NCBI RefSeq assembly: GCF_036248275.1
Contig: NZ_CP109181.1
Span: 434,001 to 498,000 of the forward strand
Direction of reading: 5' to 3'
Origin: Streptomyces sp. NBC_01716
Lineage (GTDB): Bacteria > Actinomycetota > Actinomycetes > Streptomycetales > Streptomycetaceae
DNA length: 64,000 bases
The notes beneath the pieces are model-generated. The model was given only the letters and a program-made list of their open reading frames with translations. It searched no databases and had not been told where the DNA came from. Positions 44,297 through 52,407 of this stretch are shown one piece after another (position 1 is the first letter of the stretch; each line of letters opens with the position of its first letter). The position numbers and the translations under genes are program-made.

Positions 44297-46003
44297 ATGA
44301 GCACCGACTCCCCCTCCCCCGGGCCCTGGTGGAAGTCCGCGGTCGTCTACCAGATATATCCGCGCAGCTTCGCCGACTCCGACGGCGACGGCGTGGGGGA
44401 CCTGCGCGGCATCATCTCCCGGCTGGACCATCTCGCCGAACTCGGCGTGGACGTCCTCTGGTTGTCGCCGGTGTATCCGTCGCCGCAGGACGACAACGGC
44501 TACGACATCAGCGACTACCAGGACATCGATCCGTCCTTCGGCACACTGGCGGACTTCGACGATCTGCTCGCCGCCGTCCACGCGCGGTCCATGAAGCTGG
44601 TCATGGACCTCGTCGTCAACCACACCTCCGACGAGCACCCGTGGTTCACCGAGTCCCGGCGCGGACCGGACAGCCCCAAGCGCGACTGTTACTGGTGGCG
44701 GCCGGCCCGGCAGGGCTCGGCCCCCGGCACTCCGGACGCGGAGCCCAACAACTGGCGCTCGTTCTTCTCCGGCCCGGCCTGGGAGTACGACGAGCCGGGT
44801 GACGCGTACTACCTGCATCTCTTCTCCCGCAAACAGCCCGACCTCAACTGGGAGAATCCCGAGGTCCGCGCCGCCGTCCACCGGATGATGAACTGGTGGC
44901 TCGACCGGGGCGTGGACGGCTTCCGGATGGATGTCATCAACCTCATCTCGAAGGACCCGGCGCTCGCCGACCGCACGCACCACGGCGCGGGGCCCCGGAT
45001 CCATGAGTTCCTCCAGGAGATGCACCGCGAGGTCTTCGCCGGGCGCCCCGAACGGCTGCTCACCGTCGGCGAGATGCCCGGCGTGACCGTCGATGAGGCG
45101 AGGCTCTTCACCGATCCGGCGCGCGCCGAGGTGGACATGGTCTTCCAGTTCGAGCATGTCGGACTCGACCACGGCGACGGCAAGTTCGATGTACGGCCGC
45201 TGAACCTGCTCGACCTCAAGGCGTCCCTCGGCCGCTGGCAGGACGGCCTCAGCGGGACCGGCTGGAACAGCCTCTACTGGAACAACCACGACCAGCCGCG
45301 CGTGGTCTCCCGCTTCGGCGACGACGGGCCCGGCCACCGGGTCAGGTCCGCGACGATGCTGGCCACCGTCCTGCATCTGCACCGGGGCACCCCGTACATC
45401 TACCAGGGCGAGGAACTGGGCATGACCAACGCCCCGTTCACCTCCATCAACGACTTCCGCGACATCGAGTCGCTCAACCACTACGCGGAGGCGGTCGACG
45501 CGGGCACGGACCCGGTGCGCGTGCTGGCGGGGCTGCGGGCGATGGGGCGTGACAACGCCCGTACGCCGATGCAGTGGGACGCCTCCCCGCACGCCGGATT
45601 CACCACCGGCACCCCGTGGATCCCGGTCAACCCGAACCACACCGAGGTCAACGCGGAAGCGGTGTACGCCGATCCGTCGTCCGTCTTCCACCACTACCGC
45701 AGGCTGATCGCACTGAGGCACTCGGAACCGGTGGTGGCGCACGGCGACTTCACGATGCTGCTGCCTGACGATCCGCGGGTGTACGCGTATACCCGGCGGC
45801 TGGTGGGGGCGGACGGTGCGGCGACCGAGCTGCTGGTCCTCGGCAACTTCACCGGCGACACGGCGGAGGCCGCCCTGCCGGACGACGGCTGGCGCGATGC
45901 CGGCCTGCTGATCGGCAATGTCCCGGGCCCCGCGCCGCTCGGCACGACAGTGACGCTCGCGCCCTGGGAGGCAAGGGTCCACCGCCGCCACCGCCCGGCC
46001 TGA
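44297..46003 (+). CDS. GH13 alpha-glucosidase/oligo-1,6-glucosidase
   Basis: 568 aa, cytoplasmic. N-terminal VVYQIYPRSFADSDGDGVGDLRGI is the GH13_31-type opening; catalytic nucleophile D212 (GFRMDVINL), acid/base E259 (TVGEMPG) and transition-state stabiliser D332 (NNHDQPR). The C-terminal beta-domain ends near RRHRPA. It hydrolyses terminal alpha-1,6- or alpha-1,4-linked glucose from small oligosaccharides. Together with the GH36 enzyme it would degrade raffinose- or isomaltose-type sugars, under the divergent ROK repressor. No sugar ABC importer accompanies the pair. Confidence 0.94.
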   Translation: MSTDSPSPGPWWKSAVVYQIYPRSFADSDGDGVGDLRGIISRLDHLAELGVDVLWLSPVYPSPQDDNGYDISDYQDIDPSFGTLADFDDLLAAVHARSMKLVMDLVVNHTSDEHPWFTESRRGPDSPKRDCYWWRPARQGSAPGTPDAEPNNWRSFFSGPAWEYDEPGDAYYLHLFSRKQPDLNWENPEVRAAVHRMMNWWLDRGVDGFRMDVINLISKDPALADRTHHGAGPRIHEFLQEMHREVFAGRPERLLTVGEMPGVTVDEARLFTDPARAEVDMVFQFEHVGLDHGDGKFDVRPLNLLDLKASLGRWQDGLSGTGWNSLYWNNHDQPRVVSRFGDDGPGHRVRSATMLATVLHLHRGTPYIYQGEELGMTNAPFTSINDFRDIESLNHYAEAVDAGTDPVRVLAGLRAMGRDNARTPMQWDASPHAGFTTGTPWIPVNPNHTEVNAEAVYADPSSVFHHYRRLIALRHSEPVVAHGDFTMLLPDDPRVYAYTRRLVGADGAATELLVLGNFTGDTAEAALPDDGWRDAGLLIGNVPGPAPLGTTVTLAPWEARVHRRHRPA

Positions 46004-46023
46004 TCCGCGTCGCTCCGGACAAT

Positions 46024-46087
46024 GAGTTGGCCCCGAGGGATGGATCCCCCGGGGCCAACTCGGCGGCGCCATAGGTACGGCGCCGCC
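46024..46087. terminator. two tandem hairpins between convergent genes
   Basis: First: GAGTTGGCCCC (46024-46034) pairs with GGGGCCAACTC (46051-46061). Second: GGCGGCGCC (46062-46070) pairs with GGCGCCGCC (46079-46087). Neither has a T-run. Together they separate the GH13 gene and the ThuA-type gene and could work on both strands. Confidence 0.7.
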
Positions 46088-46097
46088 TACCGGCCGG

Positions 46098-47825
46098 CTA
46101 TCGGCCGATCGTGAAGGTGTCGATGTCGAACAGGGCGCCGCCGCCACCGGTGAAGGTGAGGAACAGCGGGCCGGTCGGGGTGCCCGTCAGGATGGTGGAC
46201 ACGTCTCGGAACGTCTCCCAGCCACCCGTGTTCGGCACCGCGACCGAACCGGCGACGGGTCCGGTCGCCGAGCCCGAGCGGATCTGGACGGTGCCTCCCG
46301 CGCCGGCCGATGAGACCCTCGCCGCGAAGGTCTTCGCCCCGGTGAGCGACGCCTGGGAGTAGCCCGCCCAGTCGCCGTTCTCGATGTGGCCGAGCGTCCT
46401 GCCTCCGCTCGCCGGAGCGTGGTCGGCGGGCTGGACACCCTGGCTGGAGGTGTAGGACTCCCCTTCGTAGGTGGTGGTCTGGGGCGGGTTGGTGCCGCCG
46501 AGTTCCTTGATCCTGATGTCGCGGAAGGACACGTCGTCACCGGTGCCGTGGTTCTGGATCCCGATGTGTCCCTGCTGGAGCGAGCGCACCGGGTCGGTGT
46601 TGGTGAAGTCGTTGATCCGTACGCCGTTGAGGAAGACCTGGAGCCGCTCCCCCTCCACCCGGATCTCGTACGTGTTCCAACTCCCCGGCGGATTCAGGGC
46701 GTTGTCCCGCGCCGTGATATCCGCCGCCTTGAAGCCGTAGACGGACCCGGTGGTCCGGTCGGCCGCGTCGGTGGAGTCGATCTGGATCTCGTAACCCTGG
46801 TTCACCGAGGTGTTGACGTCGTCGGAGGCCGGGAAGCCCACGAACACACCGGAGTTGTCGTCCCCGGCCATGCGCCAGTCCAGCTTGAGGGAGTACGAGG
46901 CGTACTCCTTAGCCCGGTACCAGTACAGGCCCATGCCACCCTGCGAGTTCAGCGTGGCGTCGGTGTTGGTGAAGCTGCCGGGTCCGGCCTGGGACCAGCC
47001 GGTCGTCGAGCCGTTGTAGAGCGGGGTGTAGCCGGTCTCCGCGCGGCAGTCGGCCTTGGCGAAGCCCGCCGCGTACCGGATGCCGCCGAGCAGCAGTGAC
47101 CGGAAAGCGGGGTCGGCGTACGACTCCTGGGTGTGGCCGAGTCCGGTGTAGAAGGACCGGCCGTTGCCCTGCGGGTGGCACCAGGTGATCGGGTGGTCCC
47201 CGCTCATCTCCCCGCCGCTGTAGGTGGATTCGTCCAGGCTCTGGAGGACCCGGACCTGCGGGCGGGGATTGGTGCGGTAGTTGTACCACTCGTCGGTACG
47301 GGACCAGGTCTGGCCCAGGTGCGAGGTGGCCGCGTGCGACCGGTCCTCGTTCTTCACCGTGGCCCGCTGGATCGCCGGGTGGCTCTTGAACCAGGCGCCG
47401 ACGAGCTGCTGGTACTGCGGCCACTCGTACTCGGTGTCGGCCGCCGCGTGGATGCCGAAGTAGCCGCCGCCACCGTCCACATACCCCTGGAGCGCCGACT
47501 GCTGGCTGGTGTTCAGCACGTCGCCGGTGGTGGAGAGGAAGACGACGGCCTTGAAGTTGGCCAGGTTCGACGTGGTGAAGGCGGTGCTGTCCTCGGTGGC
47601 GGTGACGGTGAAGTTGTTGGCCGCGCCGAGGTCGCGGATGGTCTGTGTACCGACCGGGATGGAGTCGTGCCGGAAGCCCGCCGTCTTGGAGAAGACGAGA
47701 ACCCGGTAGGCGGGGTCGGCGGCCTGGGCCGCGGTGGCCGGTGCCAGAAGTGACGCGGCGAGGCCGAGTGTGAGGGCGAAGGCCGCGGCCGCGGTCTTCG
47801 GCAGGGTGCGGAGCTGACGGAGCAT
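46098..47825 (-). CDS. secreted ThuA - DUF1080 - CBM6 protein
   Basis: 575 aa from ATG at 47825 with AAGGAG 6 nt upstream. Sec signal to about AAQAADPAY. ThuA-like domain (about 36-265): VLVFSKTAGFRHDSIPVG, GGGGYFGIHAAADTEYEW, GDHPITWCHPQGNGRSFYTGLGH. DUF1080/3-keto-disaccharide hydrolase domain (about 270-445): GLYWYRAKEYASYSLKLDWRM, NQGYEIQIDST, IGIQNHGTGDDVSFRDIRI. C-terminal CBM6-like module (about 452-575). DUF1080 members are known to cleave 3-keto-glycosides; ThuA relatives occur in 3-keto-sugar metabolism of trehalose. It begins 20 bp after the GSDH gene, so the two are co-transcribed. Likely extracellular breakdown of an oxidised saccharide. Confidence 0.88.
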   Translation of the reverse strand: MLRQLRTLPKTAAAAFALTLGLAASLLAPATAAQAADPAYRVLVFSKTAGFRHDSIPVGTQTIRDLGAANNFTVTATEDSTAFTTSNLANFKAVVFLSTTGDVLNTSQQSALQGYVDGGGGYFGIHAAADTEYEWPQYQQLVGAWFKSHPAIQRATVKNEDRSHAATSHLGQTWSRTDEWYNYRTNPRPQVRVLQSLDESTYSGGEMSGDHPITWCHPQGNGRSFYTGLGHTQESYADPAFRSLLLGGIRYAAGFAKADCRAETGYTPLYNGSTTGWSQAGPGSFTNTDATLNSQGGMGLYWYRAKEYASYSLKLDWRMAGDDNSGVFVGFPASDDVNTSVNQGYEIQIDSTDAADRTTGSVYGFKAADITARDNALNPPGSWNTYEIRVEGERLQVFLNGVRINDFTNTDPVRSLQQGHIGIQNHGTGDDVSFRDIRIKELGGTNPPQTTTYEGESYTSSQGVQPADHAPASGGRTLGHIENGDWAGYSQASLTGAKTFAARVSSAGAGGTVQIRSGSATGPVAGSVAVPNTGGWETFRDVSTILTGTPTGPLFLTFTGGGGALFDIDTFTIGR

Positions 47826-47845
47826 CACTGTCTCCTTGACTCGCG

Positions 47846-50725
47846 TCACTTGGTGAGAGTGAGGGTGTCGATGTCGAAGAGCGAGCCCGCCCCACCGCTG
47901 AAGGTGAGGAAGAGCGTCCCGGACGATCCGGTGCCGGTCAGCGCGGTGGAGACGTTCTGGAACGTCTCCCAGCCGCCGGTGTTGGGGACGGCGACGCTGC
48001 CGAGGACGGCGCCGGTTGCCGAGCCCGACCGGATGGTGACGGTGCCGCCGGCGCCGGCCGAGGAGATCTTCGCTGAGAAGGTCTTGGTCCCGGCCGTCGG
48101 GACGGATGCGTACCCCGCCCAGTCACCGTTCTCGATGTGCCCGAGCGTCTTGCCGCCGCTCGCCGGGGCGTGGTCGGCCGCCTGAACACCCTGCCCCGAG
48201 CTGTACGACTCGCCCTCGACGGTCTGGCTGGAGCCGCCGGTGCCGGTGGCGAAGGTGAAGGCGTCGACGTCGAAGAGATTGCCCTGGCCGGTCACGCCCT
48301 TGAAGACGAGGAACAACTCGGTTGTCGCGGCAGGGGCGTTGGCGATGTTCCCCGACACGTCGACGAAGTTCTCCCAGCCGCCGGTGGGTGCCACGGCCAC
48401 CGAGCCGAGCAGCGTGCCGGTCGCGGACCCGGCCCGTACCTCCAGGGTGCCGCCGACGCCGCCGGAGGCGACCCGGGCGGTGAACCTGTTGGCGTTGGCC
48501 ACGTTGTACGGCTTGAAGGAGACCCAGTCGTTGTTGTCGGTGAAGCCGACGGTGCTGCCGCCCTCGGCGTTGCCGTGGGCCGCGATCTCGATGCCGGACT
48601 GGGCGCCGAAGTGCTCGCCCTGCCGGTGCCGGGGCTGGAGGATACGGGCGCTGTGCGTGGTCAGCCCGGCGCCGTCGGTGTACTCGGCGTCGAAGACCCC
48701 GTAGATGTTGGCCGCGCTGTCGTGCTCCCCGTCGGCGGGCACGCTGAGGTTGCCGGAGCAGCCGGTGGTCTGGGTGATCTGGTGCCGGTGCTCGTCGTGG
48801 CCGAGCAGATAGGTGACCTTGACCTTGGAGCAGTCGATGGTCCCGTCCTCCGGGTCGCTGACGGTGACCTGGAAGGGCACGGTGTCACCGAAGGAGAACA
48901 GCTGGCCGTCCTTGGGGGTCTGGAGGGTCACGGTCGGCGCGGTGTTGCCCGCCGTGACGACCAGACTCGCGGAGCCGGTCAGCCCTTCGGGGTCGCGCAC
49001 CGTGAGCGTCGGCCGGAAGGTGCCGTTGGTGGTGTACGTGTGGCTCGGGTTGGCGGCCGTGGACGTGGTGCCGTCGCCGAAGTTCCACGAGTACGTGAGT
49101 GCCTTGCCCTCGGGGTCGGAGCTGCCGGCCGAGGAGAACGCGACGGTCAGCGGGGTGGGTCCGGACACCTTGTCGGCCGCTGCCTTGGCGACCGGGTTGC
49201 GGTTGGCGGCGCCGACGTACTCGACGCGGTACAGGGCCTGGTTGTTGCCGCCGGTGCCGTAGTCGAGGACGTACAGCGCGCCGTCCGGGCCGAAGGCCTG
49301 GTCCATGACCTGCGTACCGGTCCAGGGGAAGGCCTCGATGACGCCGGGGGTGCCGTCGGCCTTGACCTCGATGGCCTTGATCCACTTACGGCCGTACTCA
49401 CCGGCGAAGAAGCGGCCGTCGAGCGACTGCGGGAACTTCACGTTCGAGTTGAGGTTGGCGTCGTAGCGGTAGACGGGGCCGCCCATGGGCGACTCGGAGC
49501 CGCCGCCGAACTCGGGCGGGCTGCCCGCGTCACCGCCGTACTTGATCCAGCTCGACTTGGCGGCGGGCAGGGTCGGCAGGCCGGTATTGCGGAACGAGTT
49601 GTTCGCGGGCGCGGCGCAGTTGTACTTGGCGGCGGAGGGGCCGCTGGGGAAGGTGTACTCGCTGTACGTCTCGTTGGCCGTGTTCGTGCCGGTGCAGTAC
49701 GGCCAGCCGTAGTTGCCCGGTGCGGTGATGCGGTTGAACTCGACCTGGCCGCTGGGACCGCGGCTCGCGTTGGTGACACCGGAGTCAGGGCCGTAGTCGC
49801 CGAGGTAGACGATGCCGGTGGCCTTGTCGACGGACATCCGGAACGGGTTGCGGAAGCCCATCGCGTAGATCTCGGGACGCGTCTGCGCTGTACCCGGGGC
49901 GAAGAGGTTGCCGGAGGGCACGGTGTAGCCGCCGGCCGCGGTCGGCTTGATCCGCAGGACCTTGCCGCGCAGGTCGTTGGTGTTGCCCGACGAGCGCTGG
50001 GCGTCGAACTGCGGGTTGCGGTCGCTTCGTTCGTCGATCGGCGAGTAGCCGGATGACTCGAACGGGTTCGTGTCGTCGCCCGTCGTCAGGTACAGATTCC
50101 CGGCCGCGTCGAAGTCGATGTCACCGCCGACGTGGCAGCACTGGCCGCGGTCGTTGGGGACTTCGAGTACGACCTTCTCGCTGGCCAGGTCGAGCGTGTT
50201 GTCGGCCTTGAGCGTGAAGCGCGAGAGGTTGAGGTGGCCCTTCCACGGCTCGAACGCCGCGGCGTTGCCAGTGACCGGCGCGTCCCCGCCCGGGGTGCTG
50301 AGCTTGGGCGAGTAGTACAGATACAGATACCGGTTGCTCTGGAAGTCCGGGTCGGCGGCTATCCCCTGGAGGCCTTCCTCGTCATGGGTGTAGACGTCGA
50401 GCTTGCCCGCCGACTTCGTGTTGCCCGCGGCGTCGGTGTAGCGGACCGTTCCGTCCCTCGCCGTGTGCACGACGGCACGGTCGGGCAGTACGGCGAGTGA
50501 CATCGCCTCGCCCAACTCGGCTGAACCGAGAGCGAGTTGTACCTGCTGATAGTCGCCGGCCGGAATGGCGGCGGGTGCTGCGGGTGCTGCCTCGTGGCCG
50601 GGGTGGCCCGGGTGGGCGGCGGCGGTGGGGACGCTGATCGCGCCGCCACCCACCACCAGACCCAGTACCGCGAGCCACCTCAGCCACTTCTGTCTCGGGC
50701 GCGGCCGTCCTGAGAGTCCTGACAT
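47846..50725 (-). CDS. secreted GSDH (sugar dehydrogenase) - PKD - CBM6 protein
   Basis: 959 aa. Signal peptide to about TAAAHPGHPGHE. A six-bladed glucose/sorbosone-dehydrogenase propeller (about 55-500): EGLQGIAADPDF, CCHVGGDIDFDAAGNLYLTTGDD, MGFRNPFRMSVD, QAFGPDGALYVLDYG. PKD domain (about 510-595; SWNFGDGTTSTAANPSHTY), a further Ig-like stretch, then two CBM6-type modules (about 705-835 and 838-959). The family oxidises aldoses with PQQ. ATG with AAGGAAGG upstream. First gene of a two-gene operon with the ThuA-DUF1080 protein. The last CBM6 module is very similar to that of the neighbour. Confidence 0.9.
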   Translation of the reverse strand: MSGLSGRPRPRQKWLRWLAVLGLVVGGGAISVPTAAAHPGHPGHEAAPAAPAAIPAGDYQQVQLALGSAELGEAMSLAVLPDRAVVHTARDGTVRYTDAAGNTKSAGKLDVYTHDEEGLQGIAADPDFQSNRYLYLYYSPKLSTPGGDAPVTGNAAAFEPWKGHLNLSRFTLKADNTLDLASEKVVLEVPNDRGQCCHVGGDIDFDAAGNLYLTTGDDTNPFESSGYSPIDERSDRNPQFDAQRSSGNTNDLRGKVLRIKPTAAGGYTVPSGNLFAPGTAQTRPEIYAMGFRNPFRMSVDKATGIVYLGDYGPDSGVTNASRGPSGQVEFNRITAPGNYGWPYCTGTNTANETYSEYTFPSGPSAAKYNCAAPANNSFRNTGLPTLPAAKSSWIKYGGDAGSPPEFGGGSESPMGGPVYRYDANLNSNVKFPQSLDGRFFAGEYGRKWIKAIEVKADGTPGVIEAFPWTGTQVMDQAFGPDGALYVLDYGTGGNNQALYRVEYVGAANRNPVAKAAADKVSGPTPLTVAFSSAGSSDPEGKALTYSWNFGDGTTSTAANPSHTYTTNGTFRPTLTVRDPEGLTGSASLVVTAGNTAPTVTLQTPKDGQLFSFGDTVPFQVTVSDPEDGTIDCSKVKVTYLLGHDEHRHQITQTTGCSGNLSVPADGEHDSAANIYGVFDAEYTDGAGLTTHSARILQPRHRQGEHFGAQSGIEIAAHGNAEGGSTVGFTDNNDWVSFKPYNVANANRFTARVASGGVGGTLEVRAGSATGTLLGSVAVAPTGGWENFVDVSGNIANAPAATTELFLVFKGVTGQGNLFDVDAFTFATGTGGSSQTVEGESYSSGQGVQAADHAPASGGKTLGHIENGDWAGYASVPTAGTKTFSAKISSAGAGGTVTIRSGSATGAVLGSVAVPNTGGWETFQNVSTALTGTGSSGTLFLTFSGGAGSLFDIDTLTLTK

Positions 50726-51250
50726 CGAGCTTCCTTCCTTACCTGATCATGGGGGGTGAGGCAGGCGGAAGCGCGGGCGAGCGCGCCACCGTGTCTCACT
50801 CAGGGAGGAACCTGCCGTCCGGGTGATGTCCCGTCACCCGGAAAGCAGCCGTACTGATCCGTGCAAGGGCATGTGATGCGGCACCGAACATTCGCGGGAA
50901 ACCCGCGAGAGTTTCGCATGCTGGCAACGGGACCATAATTTGTCAAGGGTCCATCCAAATTGCCGTGGACCGCCGTCGCGTCAGGGAGCCGCGAGGAGCG
51001 GTCCGGTGGAGGAATCGCGGCTACCGACACCCATCTGGGATTGCGTTCGCACACTGAACAAATGCCGCAGTCGCGGGAGATGACGGATCGTCAGGACAGC
51101 GGACCCTGCGGACAGCCGCAACGGCACGGTGGAGGTGGCTACACCCCCCGATGTGGCGTCCAGCCCCCCTGATCTCACGGCCCCGAGGGATCAAGCTCGT
51201 TTCATCGGCCGGGACGTTGCCGGGGGGCCACGTACAAGGAGGGATTCACC
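50726..51250. other. 525-bp divergent intergenic region
   Basis: No gene is seen. It holds several dyads: CCGGGTGA/TCACCCGG (50819-50841), TCGCGGG-AAA-CCCGCGA (50892-50908) and GGTCCA/TGGACC (50948-50971). The AT-richer stretch near 50935-50960 is the likeliest promoter area for the GSDH operon on the - strand. AAGGAGGGATTC before 51251 is the ribosome binding site of the + strand gene. Confidence 0.5.
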
Positions 51251-52297
51251 ATGAGCCGCGAGATGACCGCCGCAGCCACGGAGACCGAGACCAGGACCGA
51301 CAACAGGACCGACAACGGGACCAAGACCGCGACCCCGACCTGGCCGCGGACCGGTGCCGGTACGGGCATCACCGGCGCGGGCAGGCACGGCCGCCGTGTC
51401 GTGGTCGCCGCGCTGCTGGCGCCCGCGCTCCTCGCCACGGCCGCCCCCGCCGCCAACGCGCGGGAGGCCGCCCGGCCCGGCGGCGTACAGCACCAACTCG
51501 ACGTGCTGGTCGAGCGGGACGGGGCGCCGGGCACCCTCGCGTATGTCAACAGCCGGACGTACACGGCGGGGACGGCACAGGCCGGGACGGGGCGGCCGGC
51601 TGTCGACGCCGACGCGCGCTTCCGACTGGCCGGCGACACGAAGGCGTTCACCGCGGCCGCGGTGATGGGGCTCGTGGCCGACGGCAAGGTACGGCTCGAC
51701 TCGCCCGCCCGGCGCTATGTCCCGCAGCTGGGGGAAAACCCCGTCACCGTACGGGAGTTGCTGAAGCAGCGGAGCGGACTGCCCGAGTACACCGGCCTGA
51801 TCGACTGGAGCGGCGGCCCGTACACGGACGAGGACCACCTCGCGCTCGCGCTGGCCGCGGACCAGGACTTCGAACCGGGCGCCGACTGGGGGTACTCCAA
51901 CACCAACTATCTGGTCCTGGGCCTCCTCATCAACAACACGTCGGGCGAGAACCACCGCGACCACATCGAACGGACCGTGCTGGGCCCCCTCGGCCTCAAA
52001 GACACATACTGGCCGGCACGCGGGGAGCCGACCCCGCGCGGCATGTCCGGGCCCTCCGGCGGCCTTGTGTCCACCCAGAAGGACCTCAACGCCTTCTGGG
52101 CGGGGCTCTTCGAGGGCCGGCTGCTGCCCGGCTGGGCGGTGCGGCAGATGACGAACGACACGACGGACGTCGGCGGGCGGGACGTCTATCCACGAGGCAG
52201 CCGTTACGGGTACGGGGTCGCGAGCATCCCGCTGAGCGGCTTACGGGGGACGGTGGACGCGGCGCTGTGCGCCGGGCGCAAGGGCGTGTCTCAGTAA
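51251..52297 (+). CDS. degenerate class C beta-lactamase/DD-peptidase-like protein
   Basis: 348 aa, with AAGGAGGG before the ATG. A Thr/Asn/Asp-rich N-terminal tail, then a signal-like segment (RRVVVAALLAPALLATAAPAANA). The serine beta-lactamase fold is recognisable: FRLAGDTKAFTAAAVMGLVADGKV, LLKQRSGLPEYT and Y215-S-N in GYSNTNY. However, the SxxK motif reads GDTK, so the nucleophile serine is Gly128 (codon GGC, one change from AGC). The C-terminal part jumps from RYGYGVASIPLSG to a family-like end TVDAALCAGR, with the HxG/KTG motif region missing (about 50-60 residues). It is probably inactive as a hydrolase. It may be a decaying gene or a binding pseudoenzyme. Confidence 0.8.
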   Translation: MSREMTAAATETETRTDNRTDNGTKTATPTWPRTGAGTGITGAGRHGRRVVVAALLAPALLATAAPAANAREAARPGGVQHQLDVLVERDGAPGTLAYVNSRTYTAGTAQAGTGRPAVDADARFRLAGDTKAFTAAAVMGLVADGKVRLDSPARRYVPQLGENPVTVRELLKQRSGLPEYTGLIDWSGGPYTDEDHLALALAADQDFEPGADWGYSNTNYLVLGLLINNTSGENHRDHIERTVLGPLGLKDTYWPARGEPTPRGMSGPSGGLVSTQKDLNAFWAGLFEGRLLPGWAVRQMTNDTTDVGGRDVYPRGSRYGYGVASIPLSGLRGTVDAALCAGRKGVSQ

Positions 52298-52320
52298 CGC
52301 CGTTGTCGTCGTTCGGGCAA

Positions 52321-52379
52321 CGGATGCTTCGGGTCGGGTGGTGCCGCTCCTGGGCAGGAGCGGCACCACCGGGCATCCG
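52321..52379. terminator. large two-stage hairpin between convergent genes
   Basis: Inner stem: perfect 14 bp, GGTGGTGCCGCTCC (52337-52350) with its complement at 52357-52370 and a 6-nt loop. Outer stem: CGGATGC (52321-52327) with GCATCCG (52373-52379). It separates the degenerate hydrolase and the GH2 gene. Confidence 0.75.
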
Positions 52380-52407
52380 CCTGGGCCAGCCTCCGAGGGC
52401 CGCTTGT

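Noticed and set aside
52240..52297. Possible IS end (AAGGGCGTGTCTCAGTAA) truncating the serine hydrolase
   Set aside because: The preceding residues TVDAALCAGR look like the native C-terminus of the family, and no partner inverted repeat was found; an internal deletion explains the sequence better.
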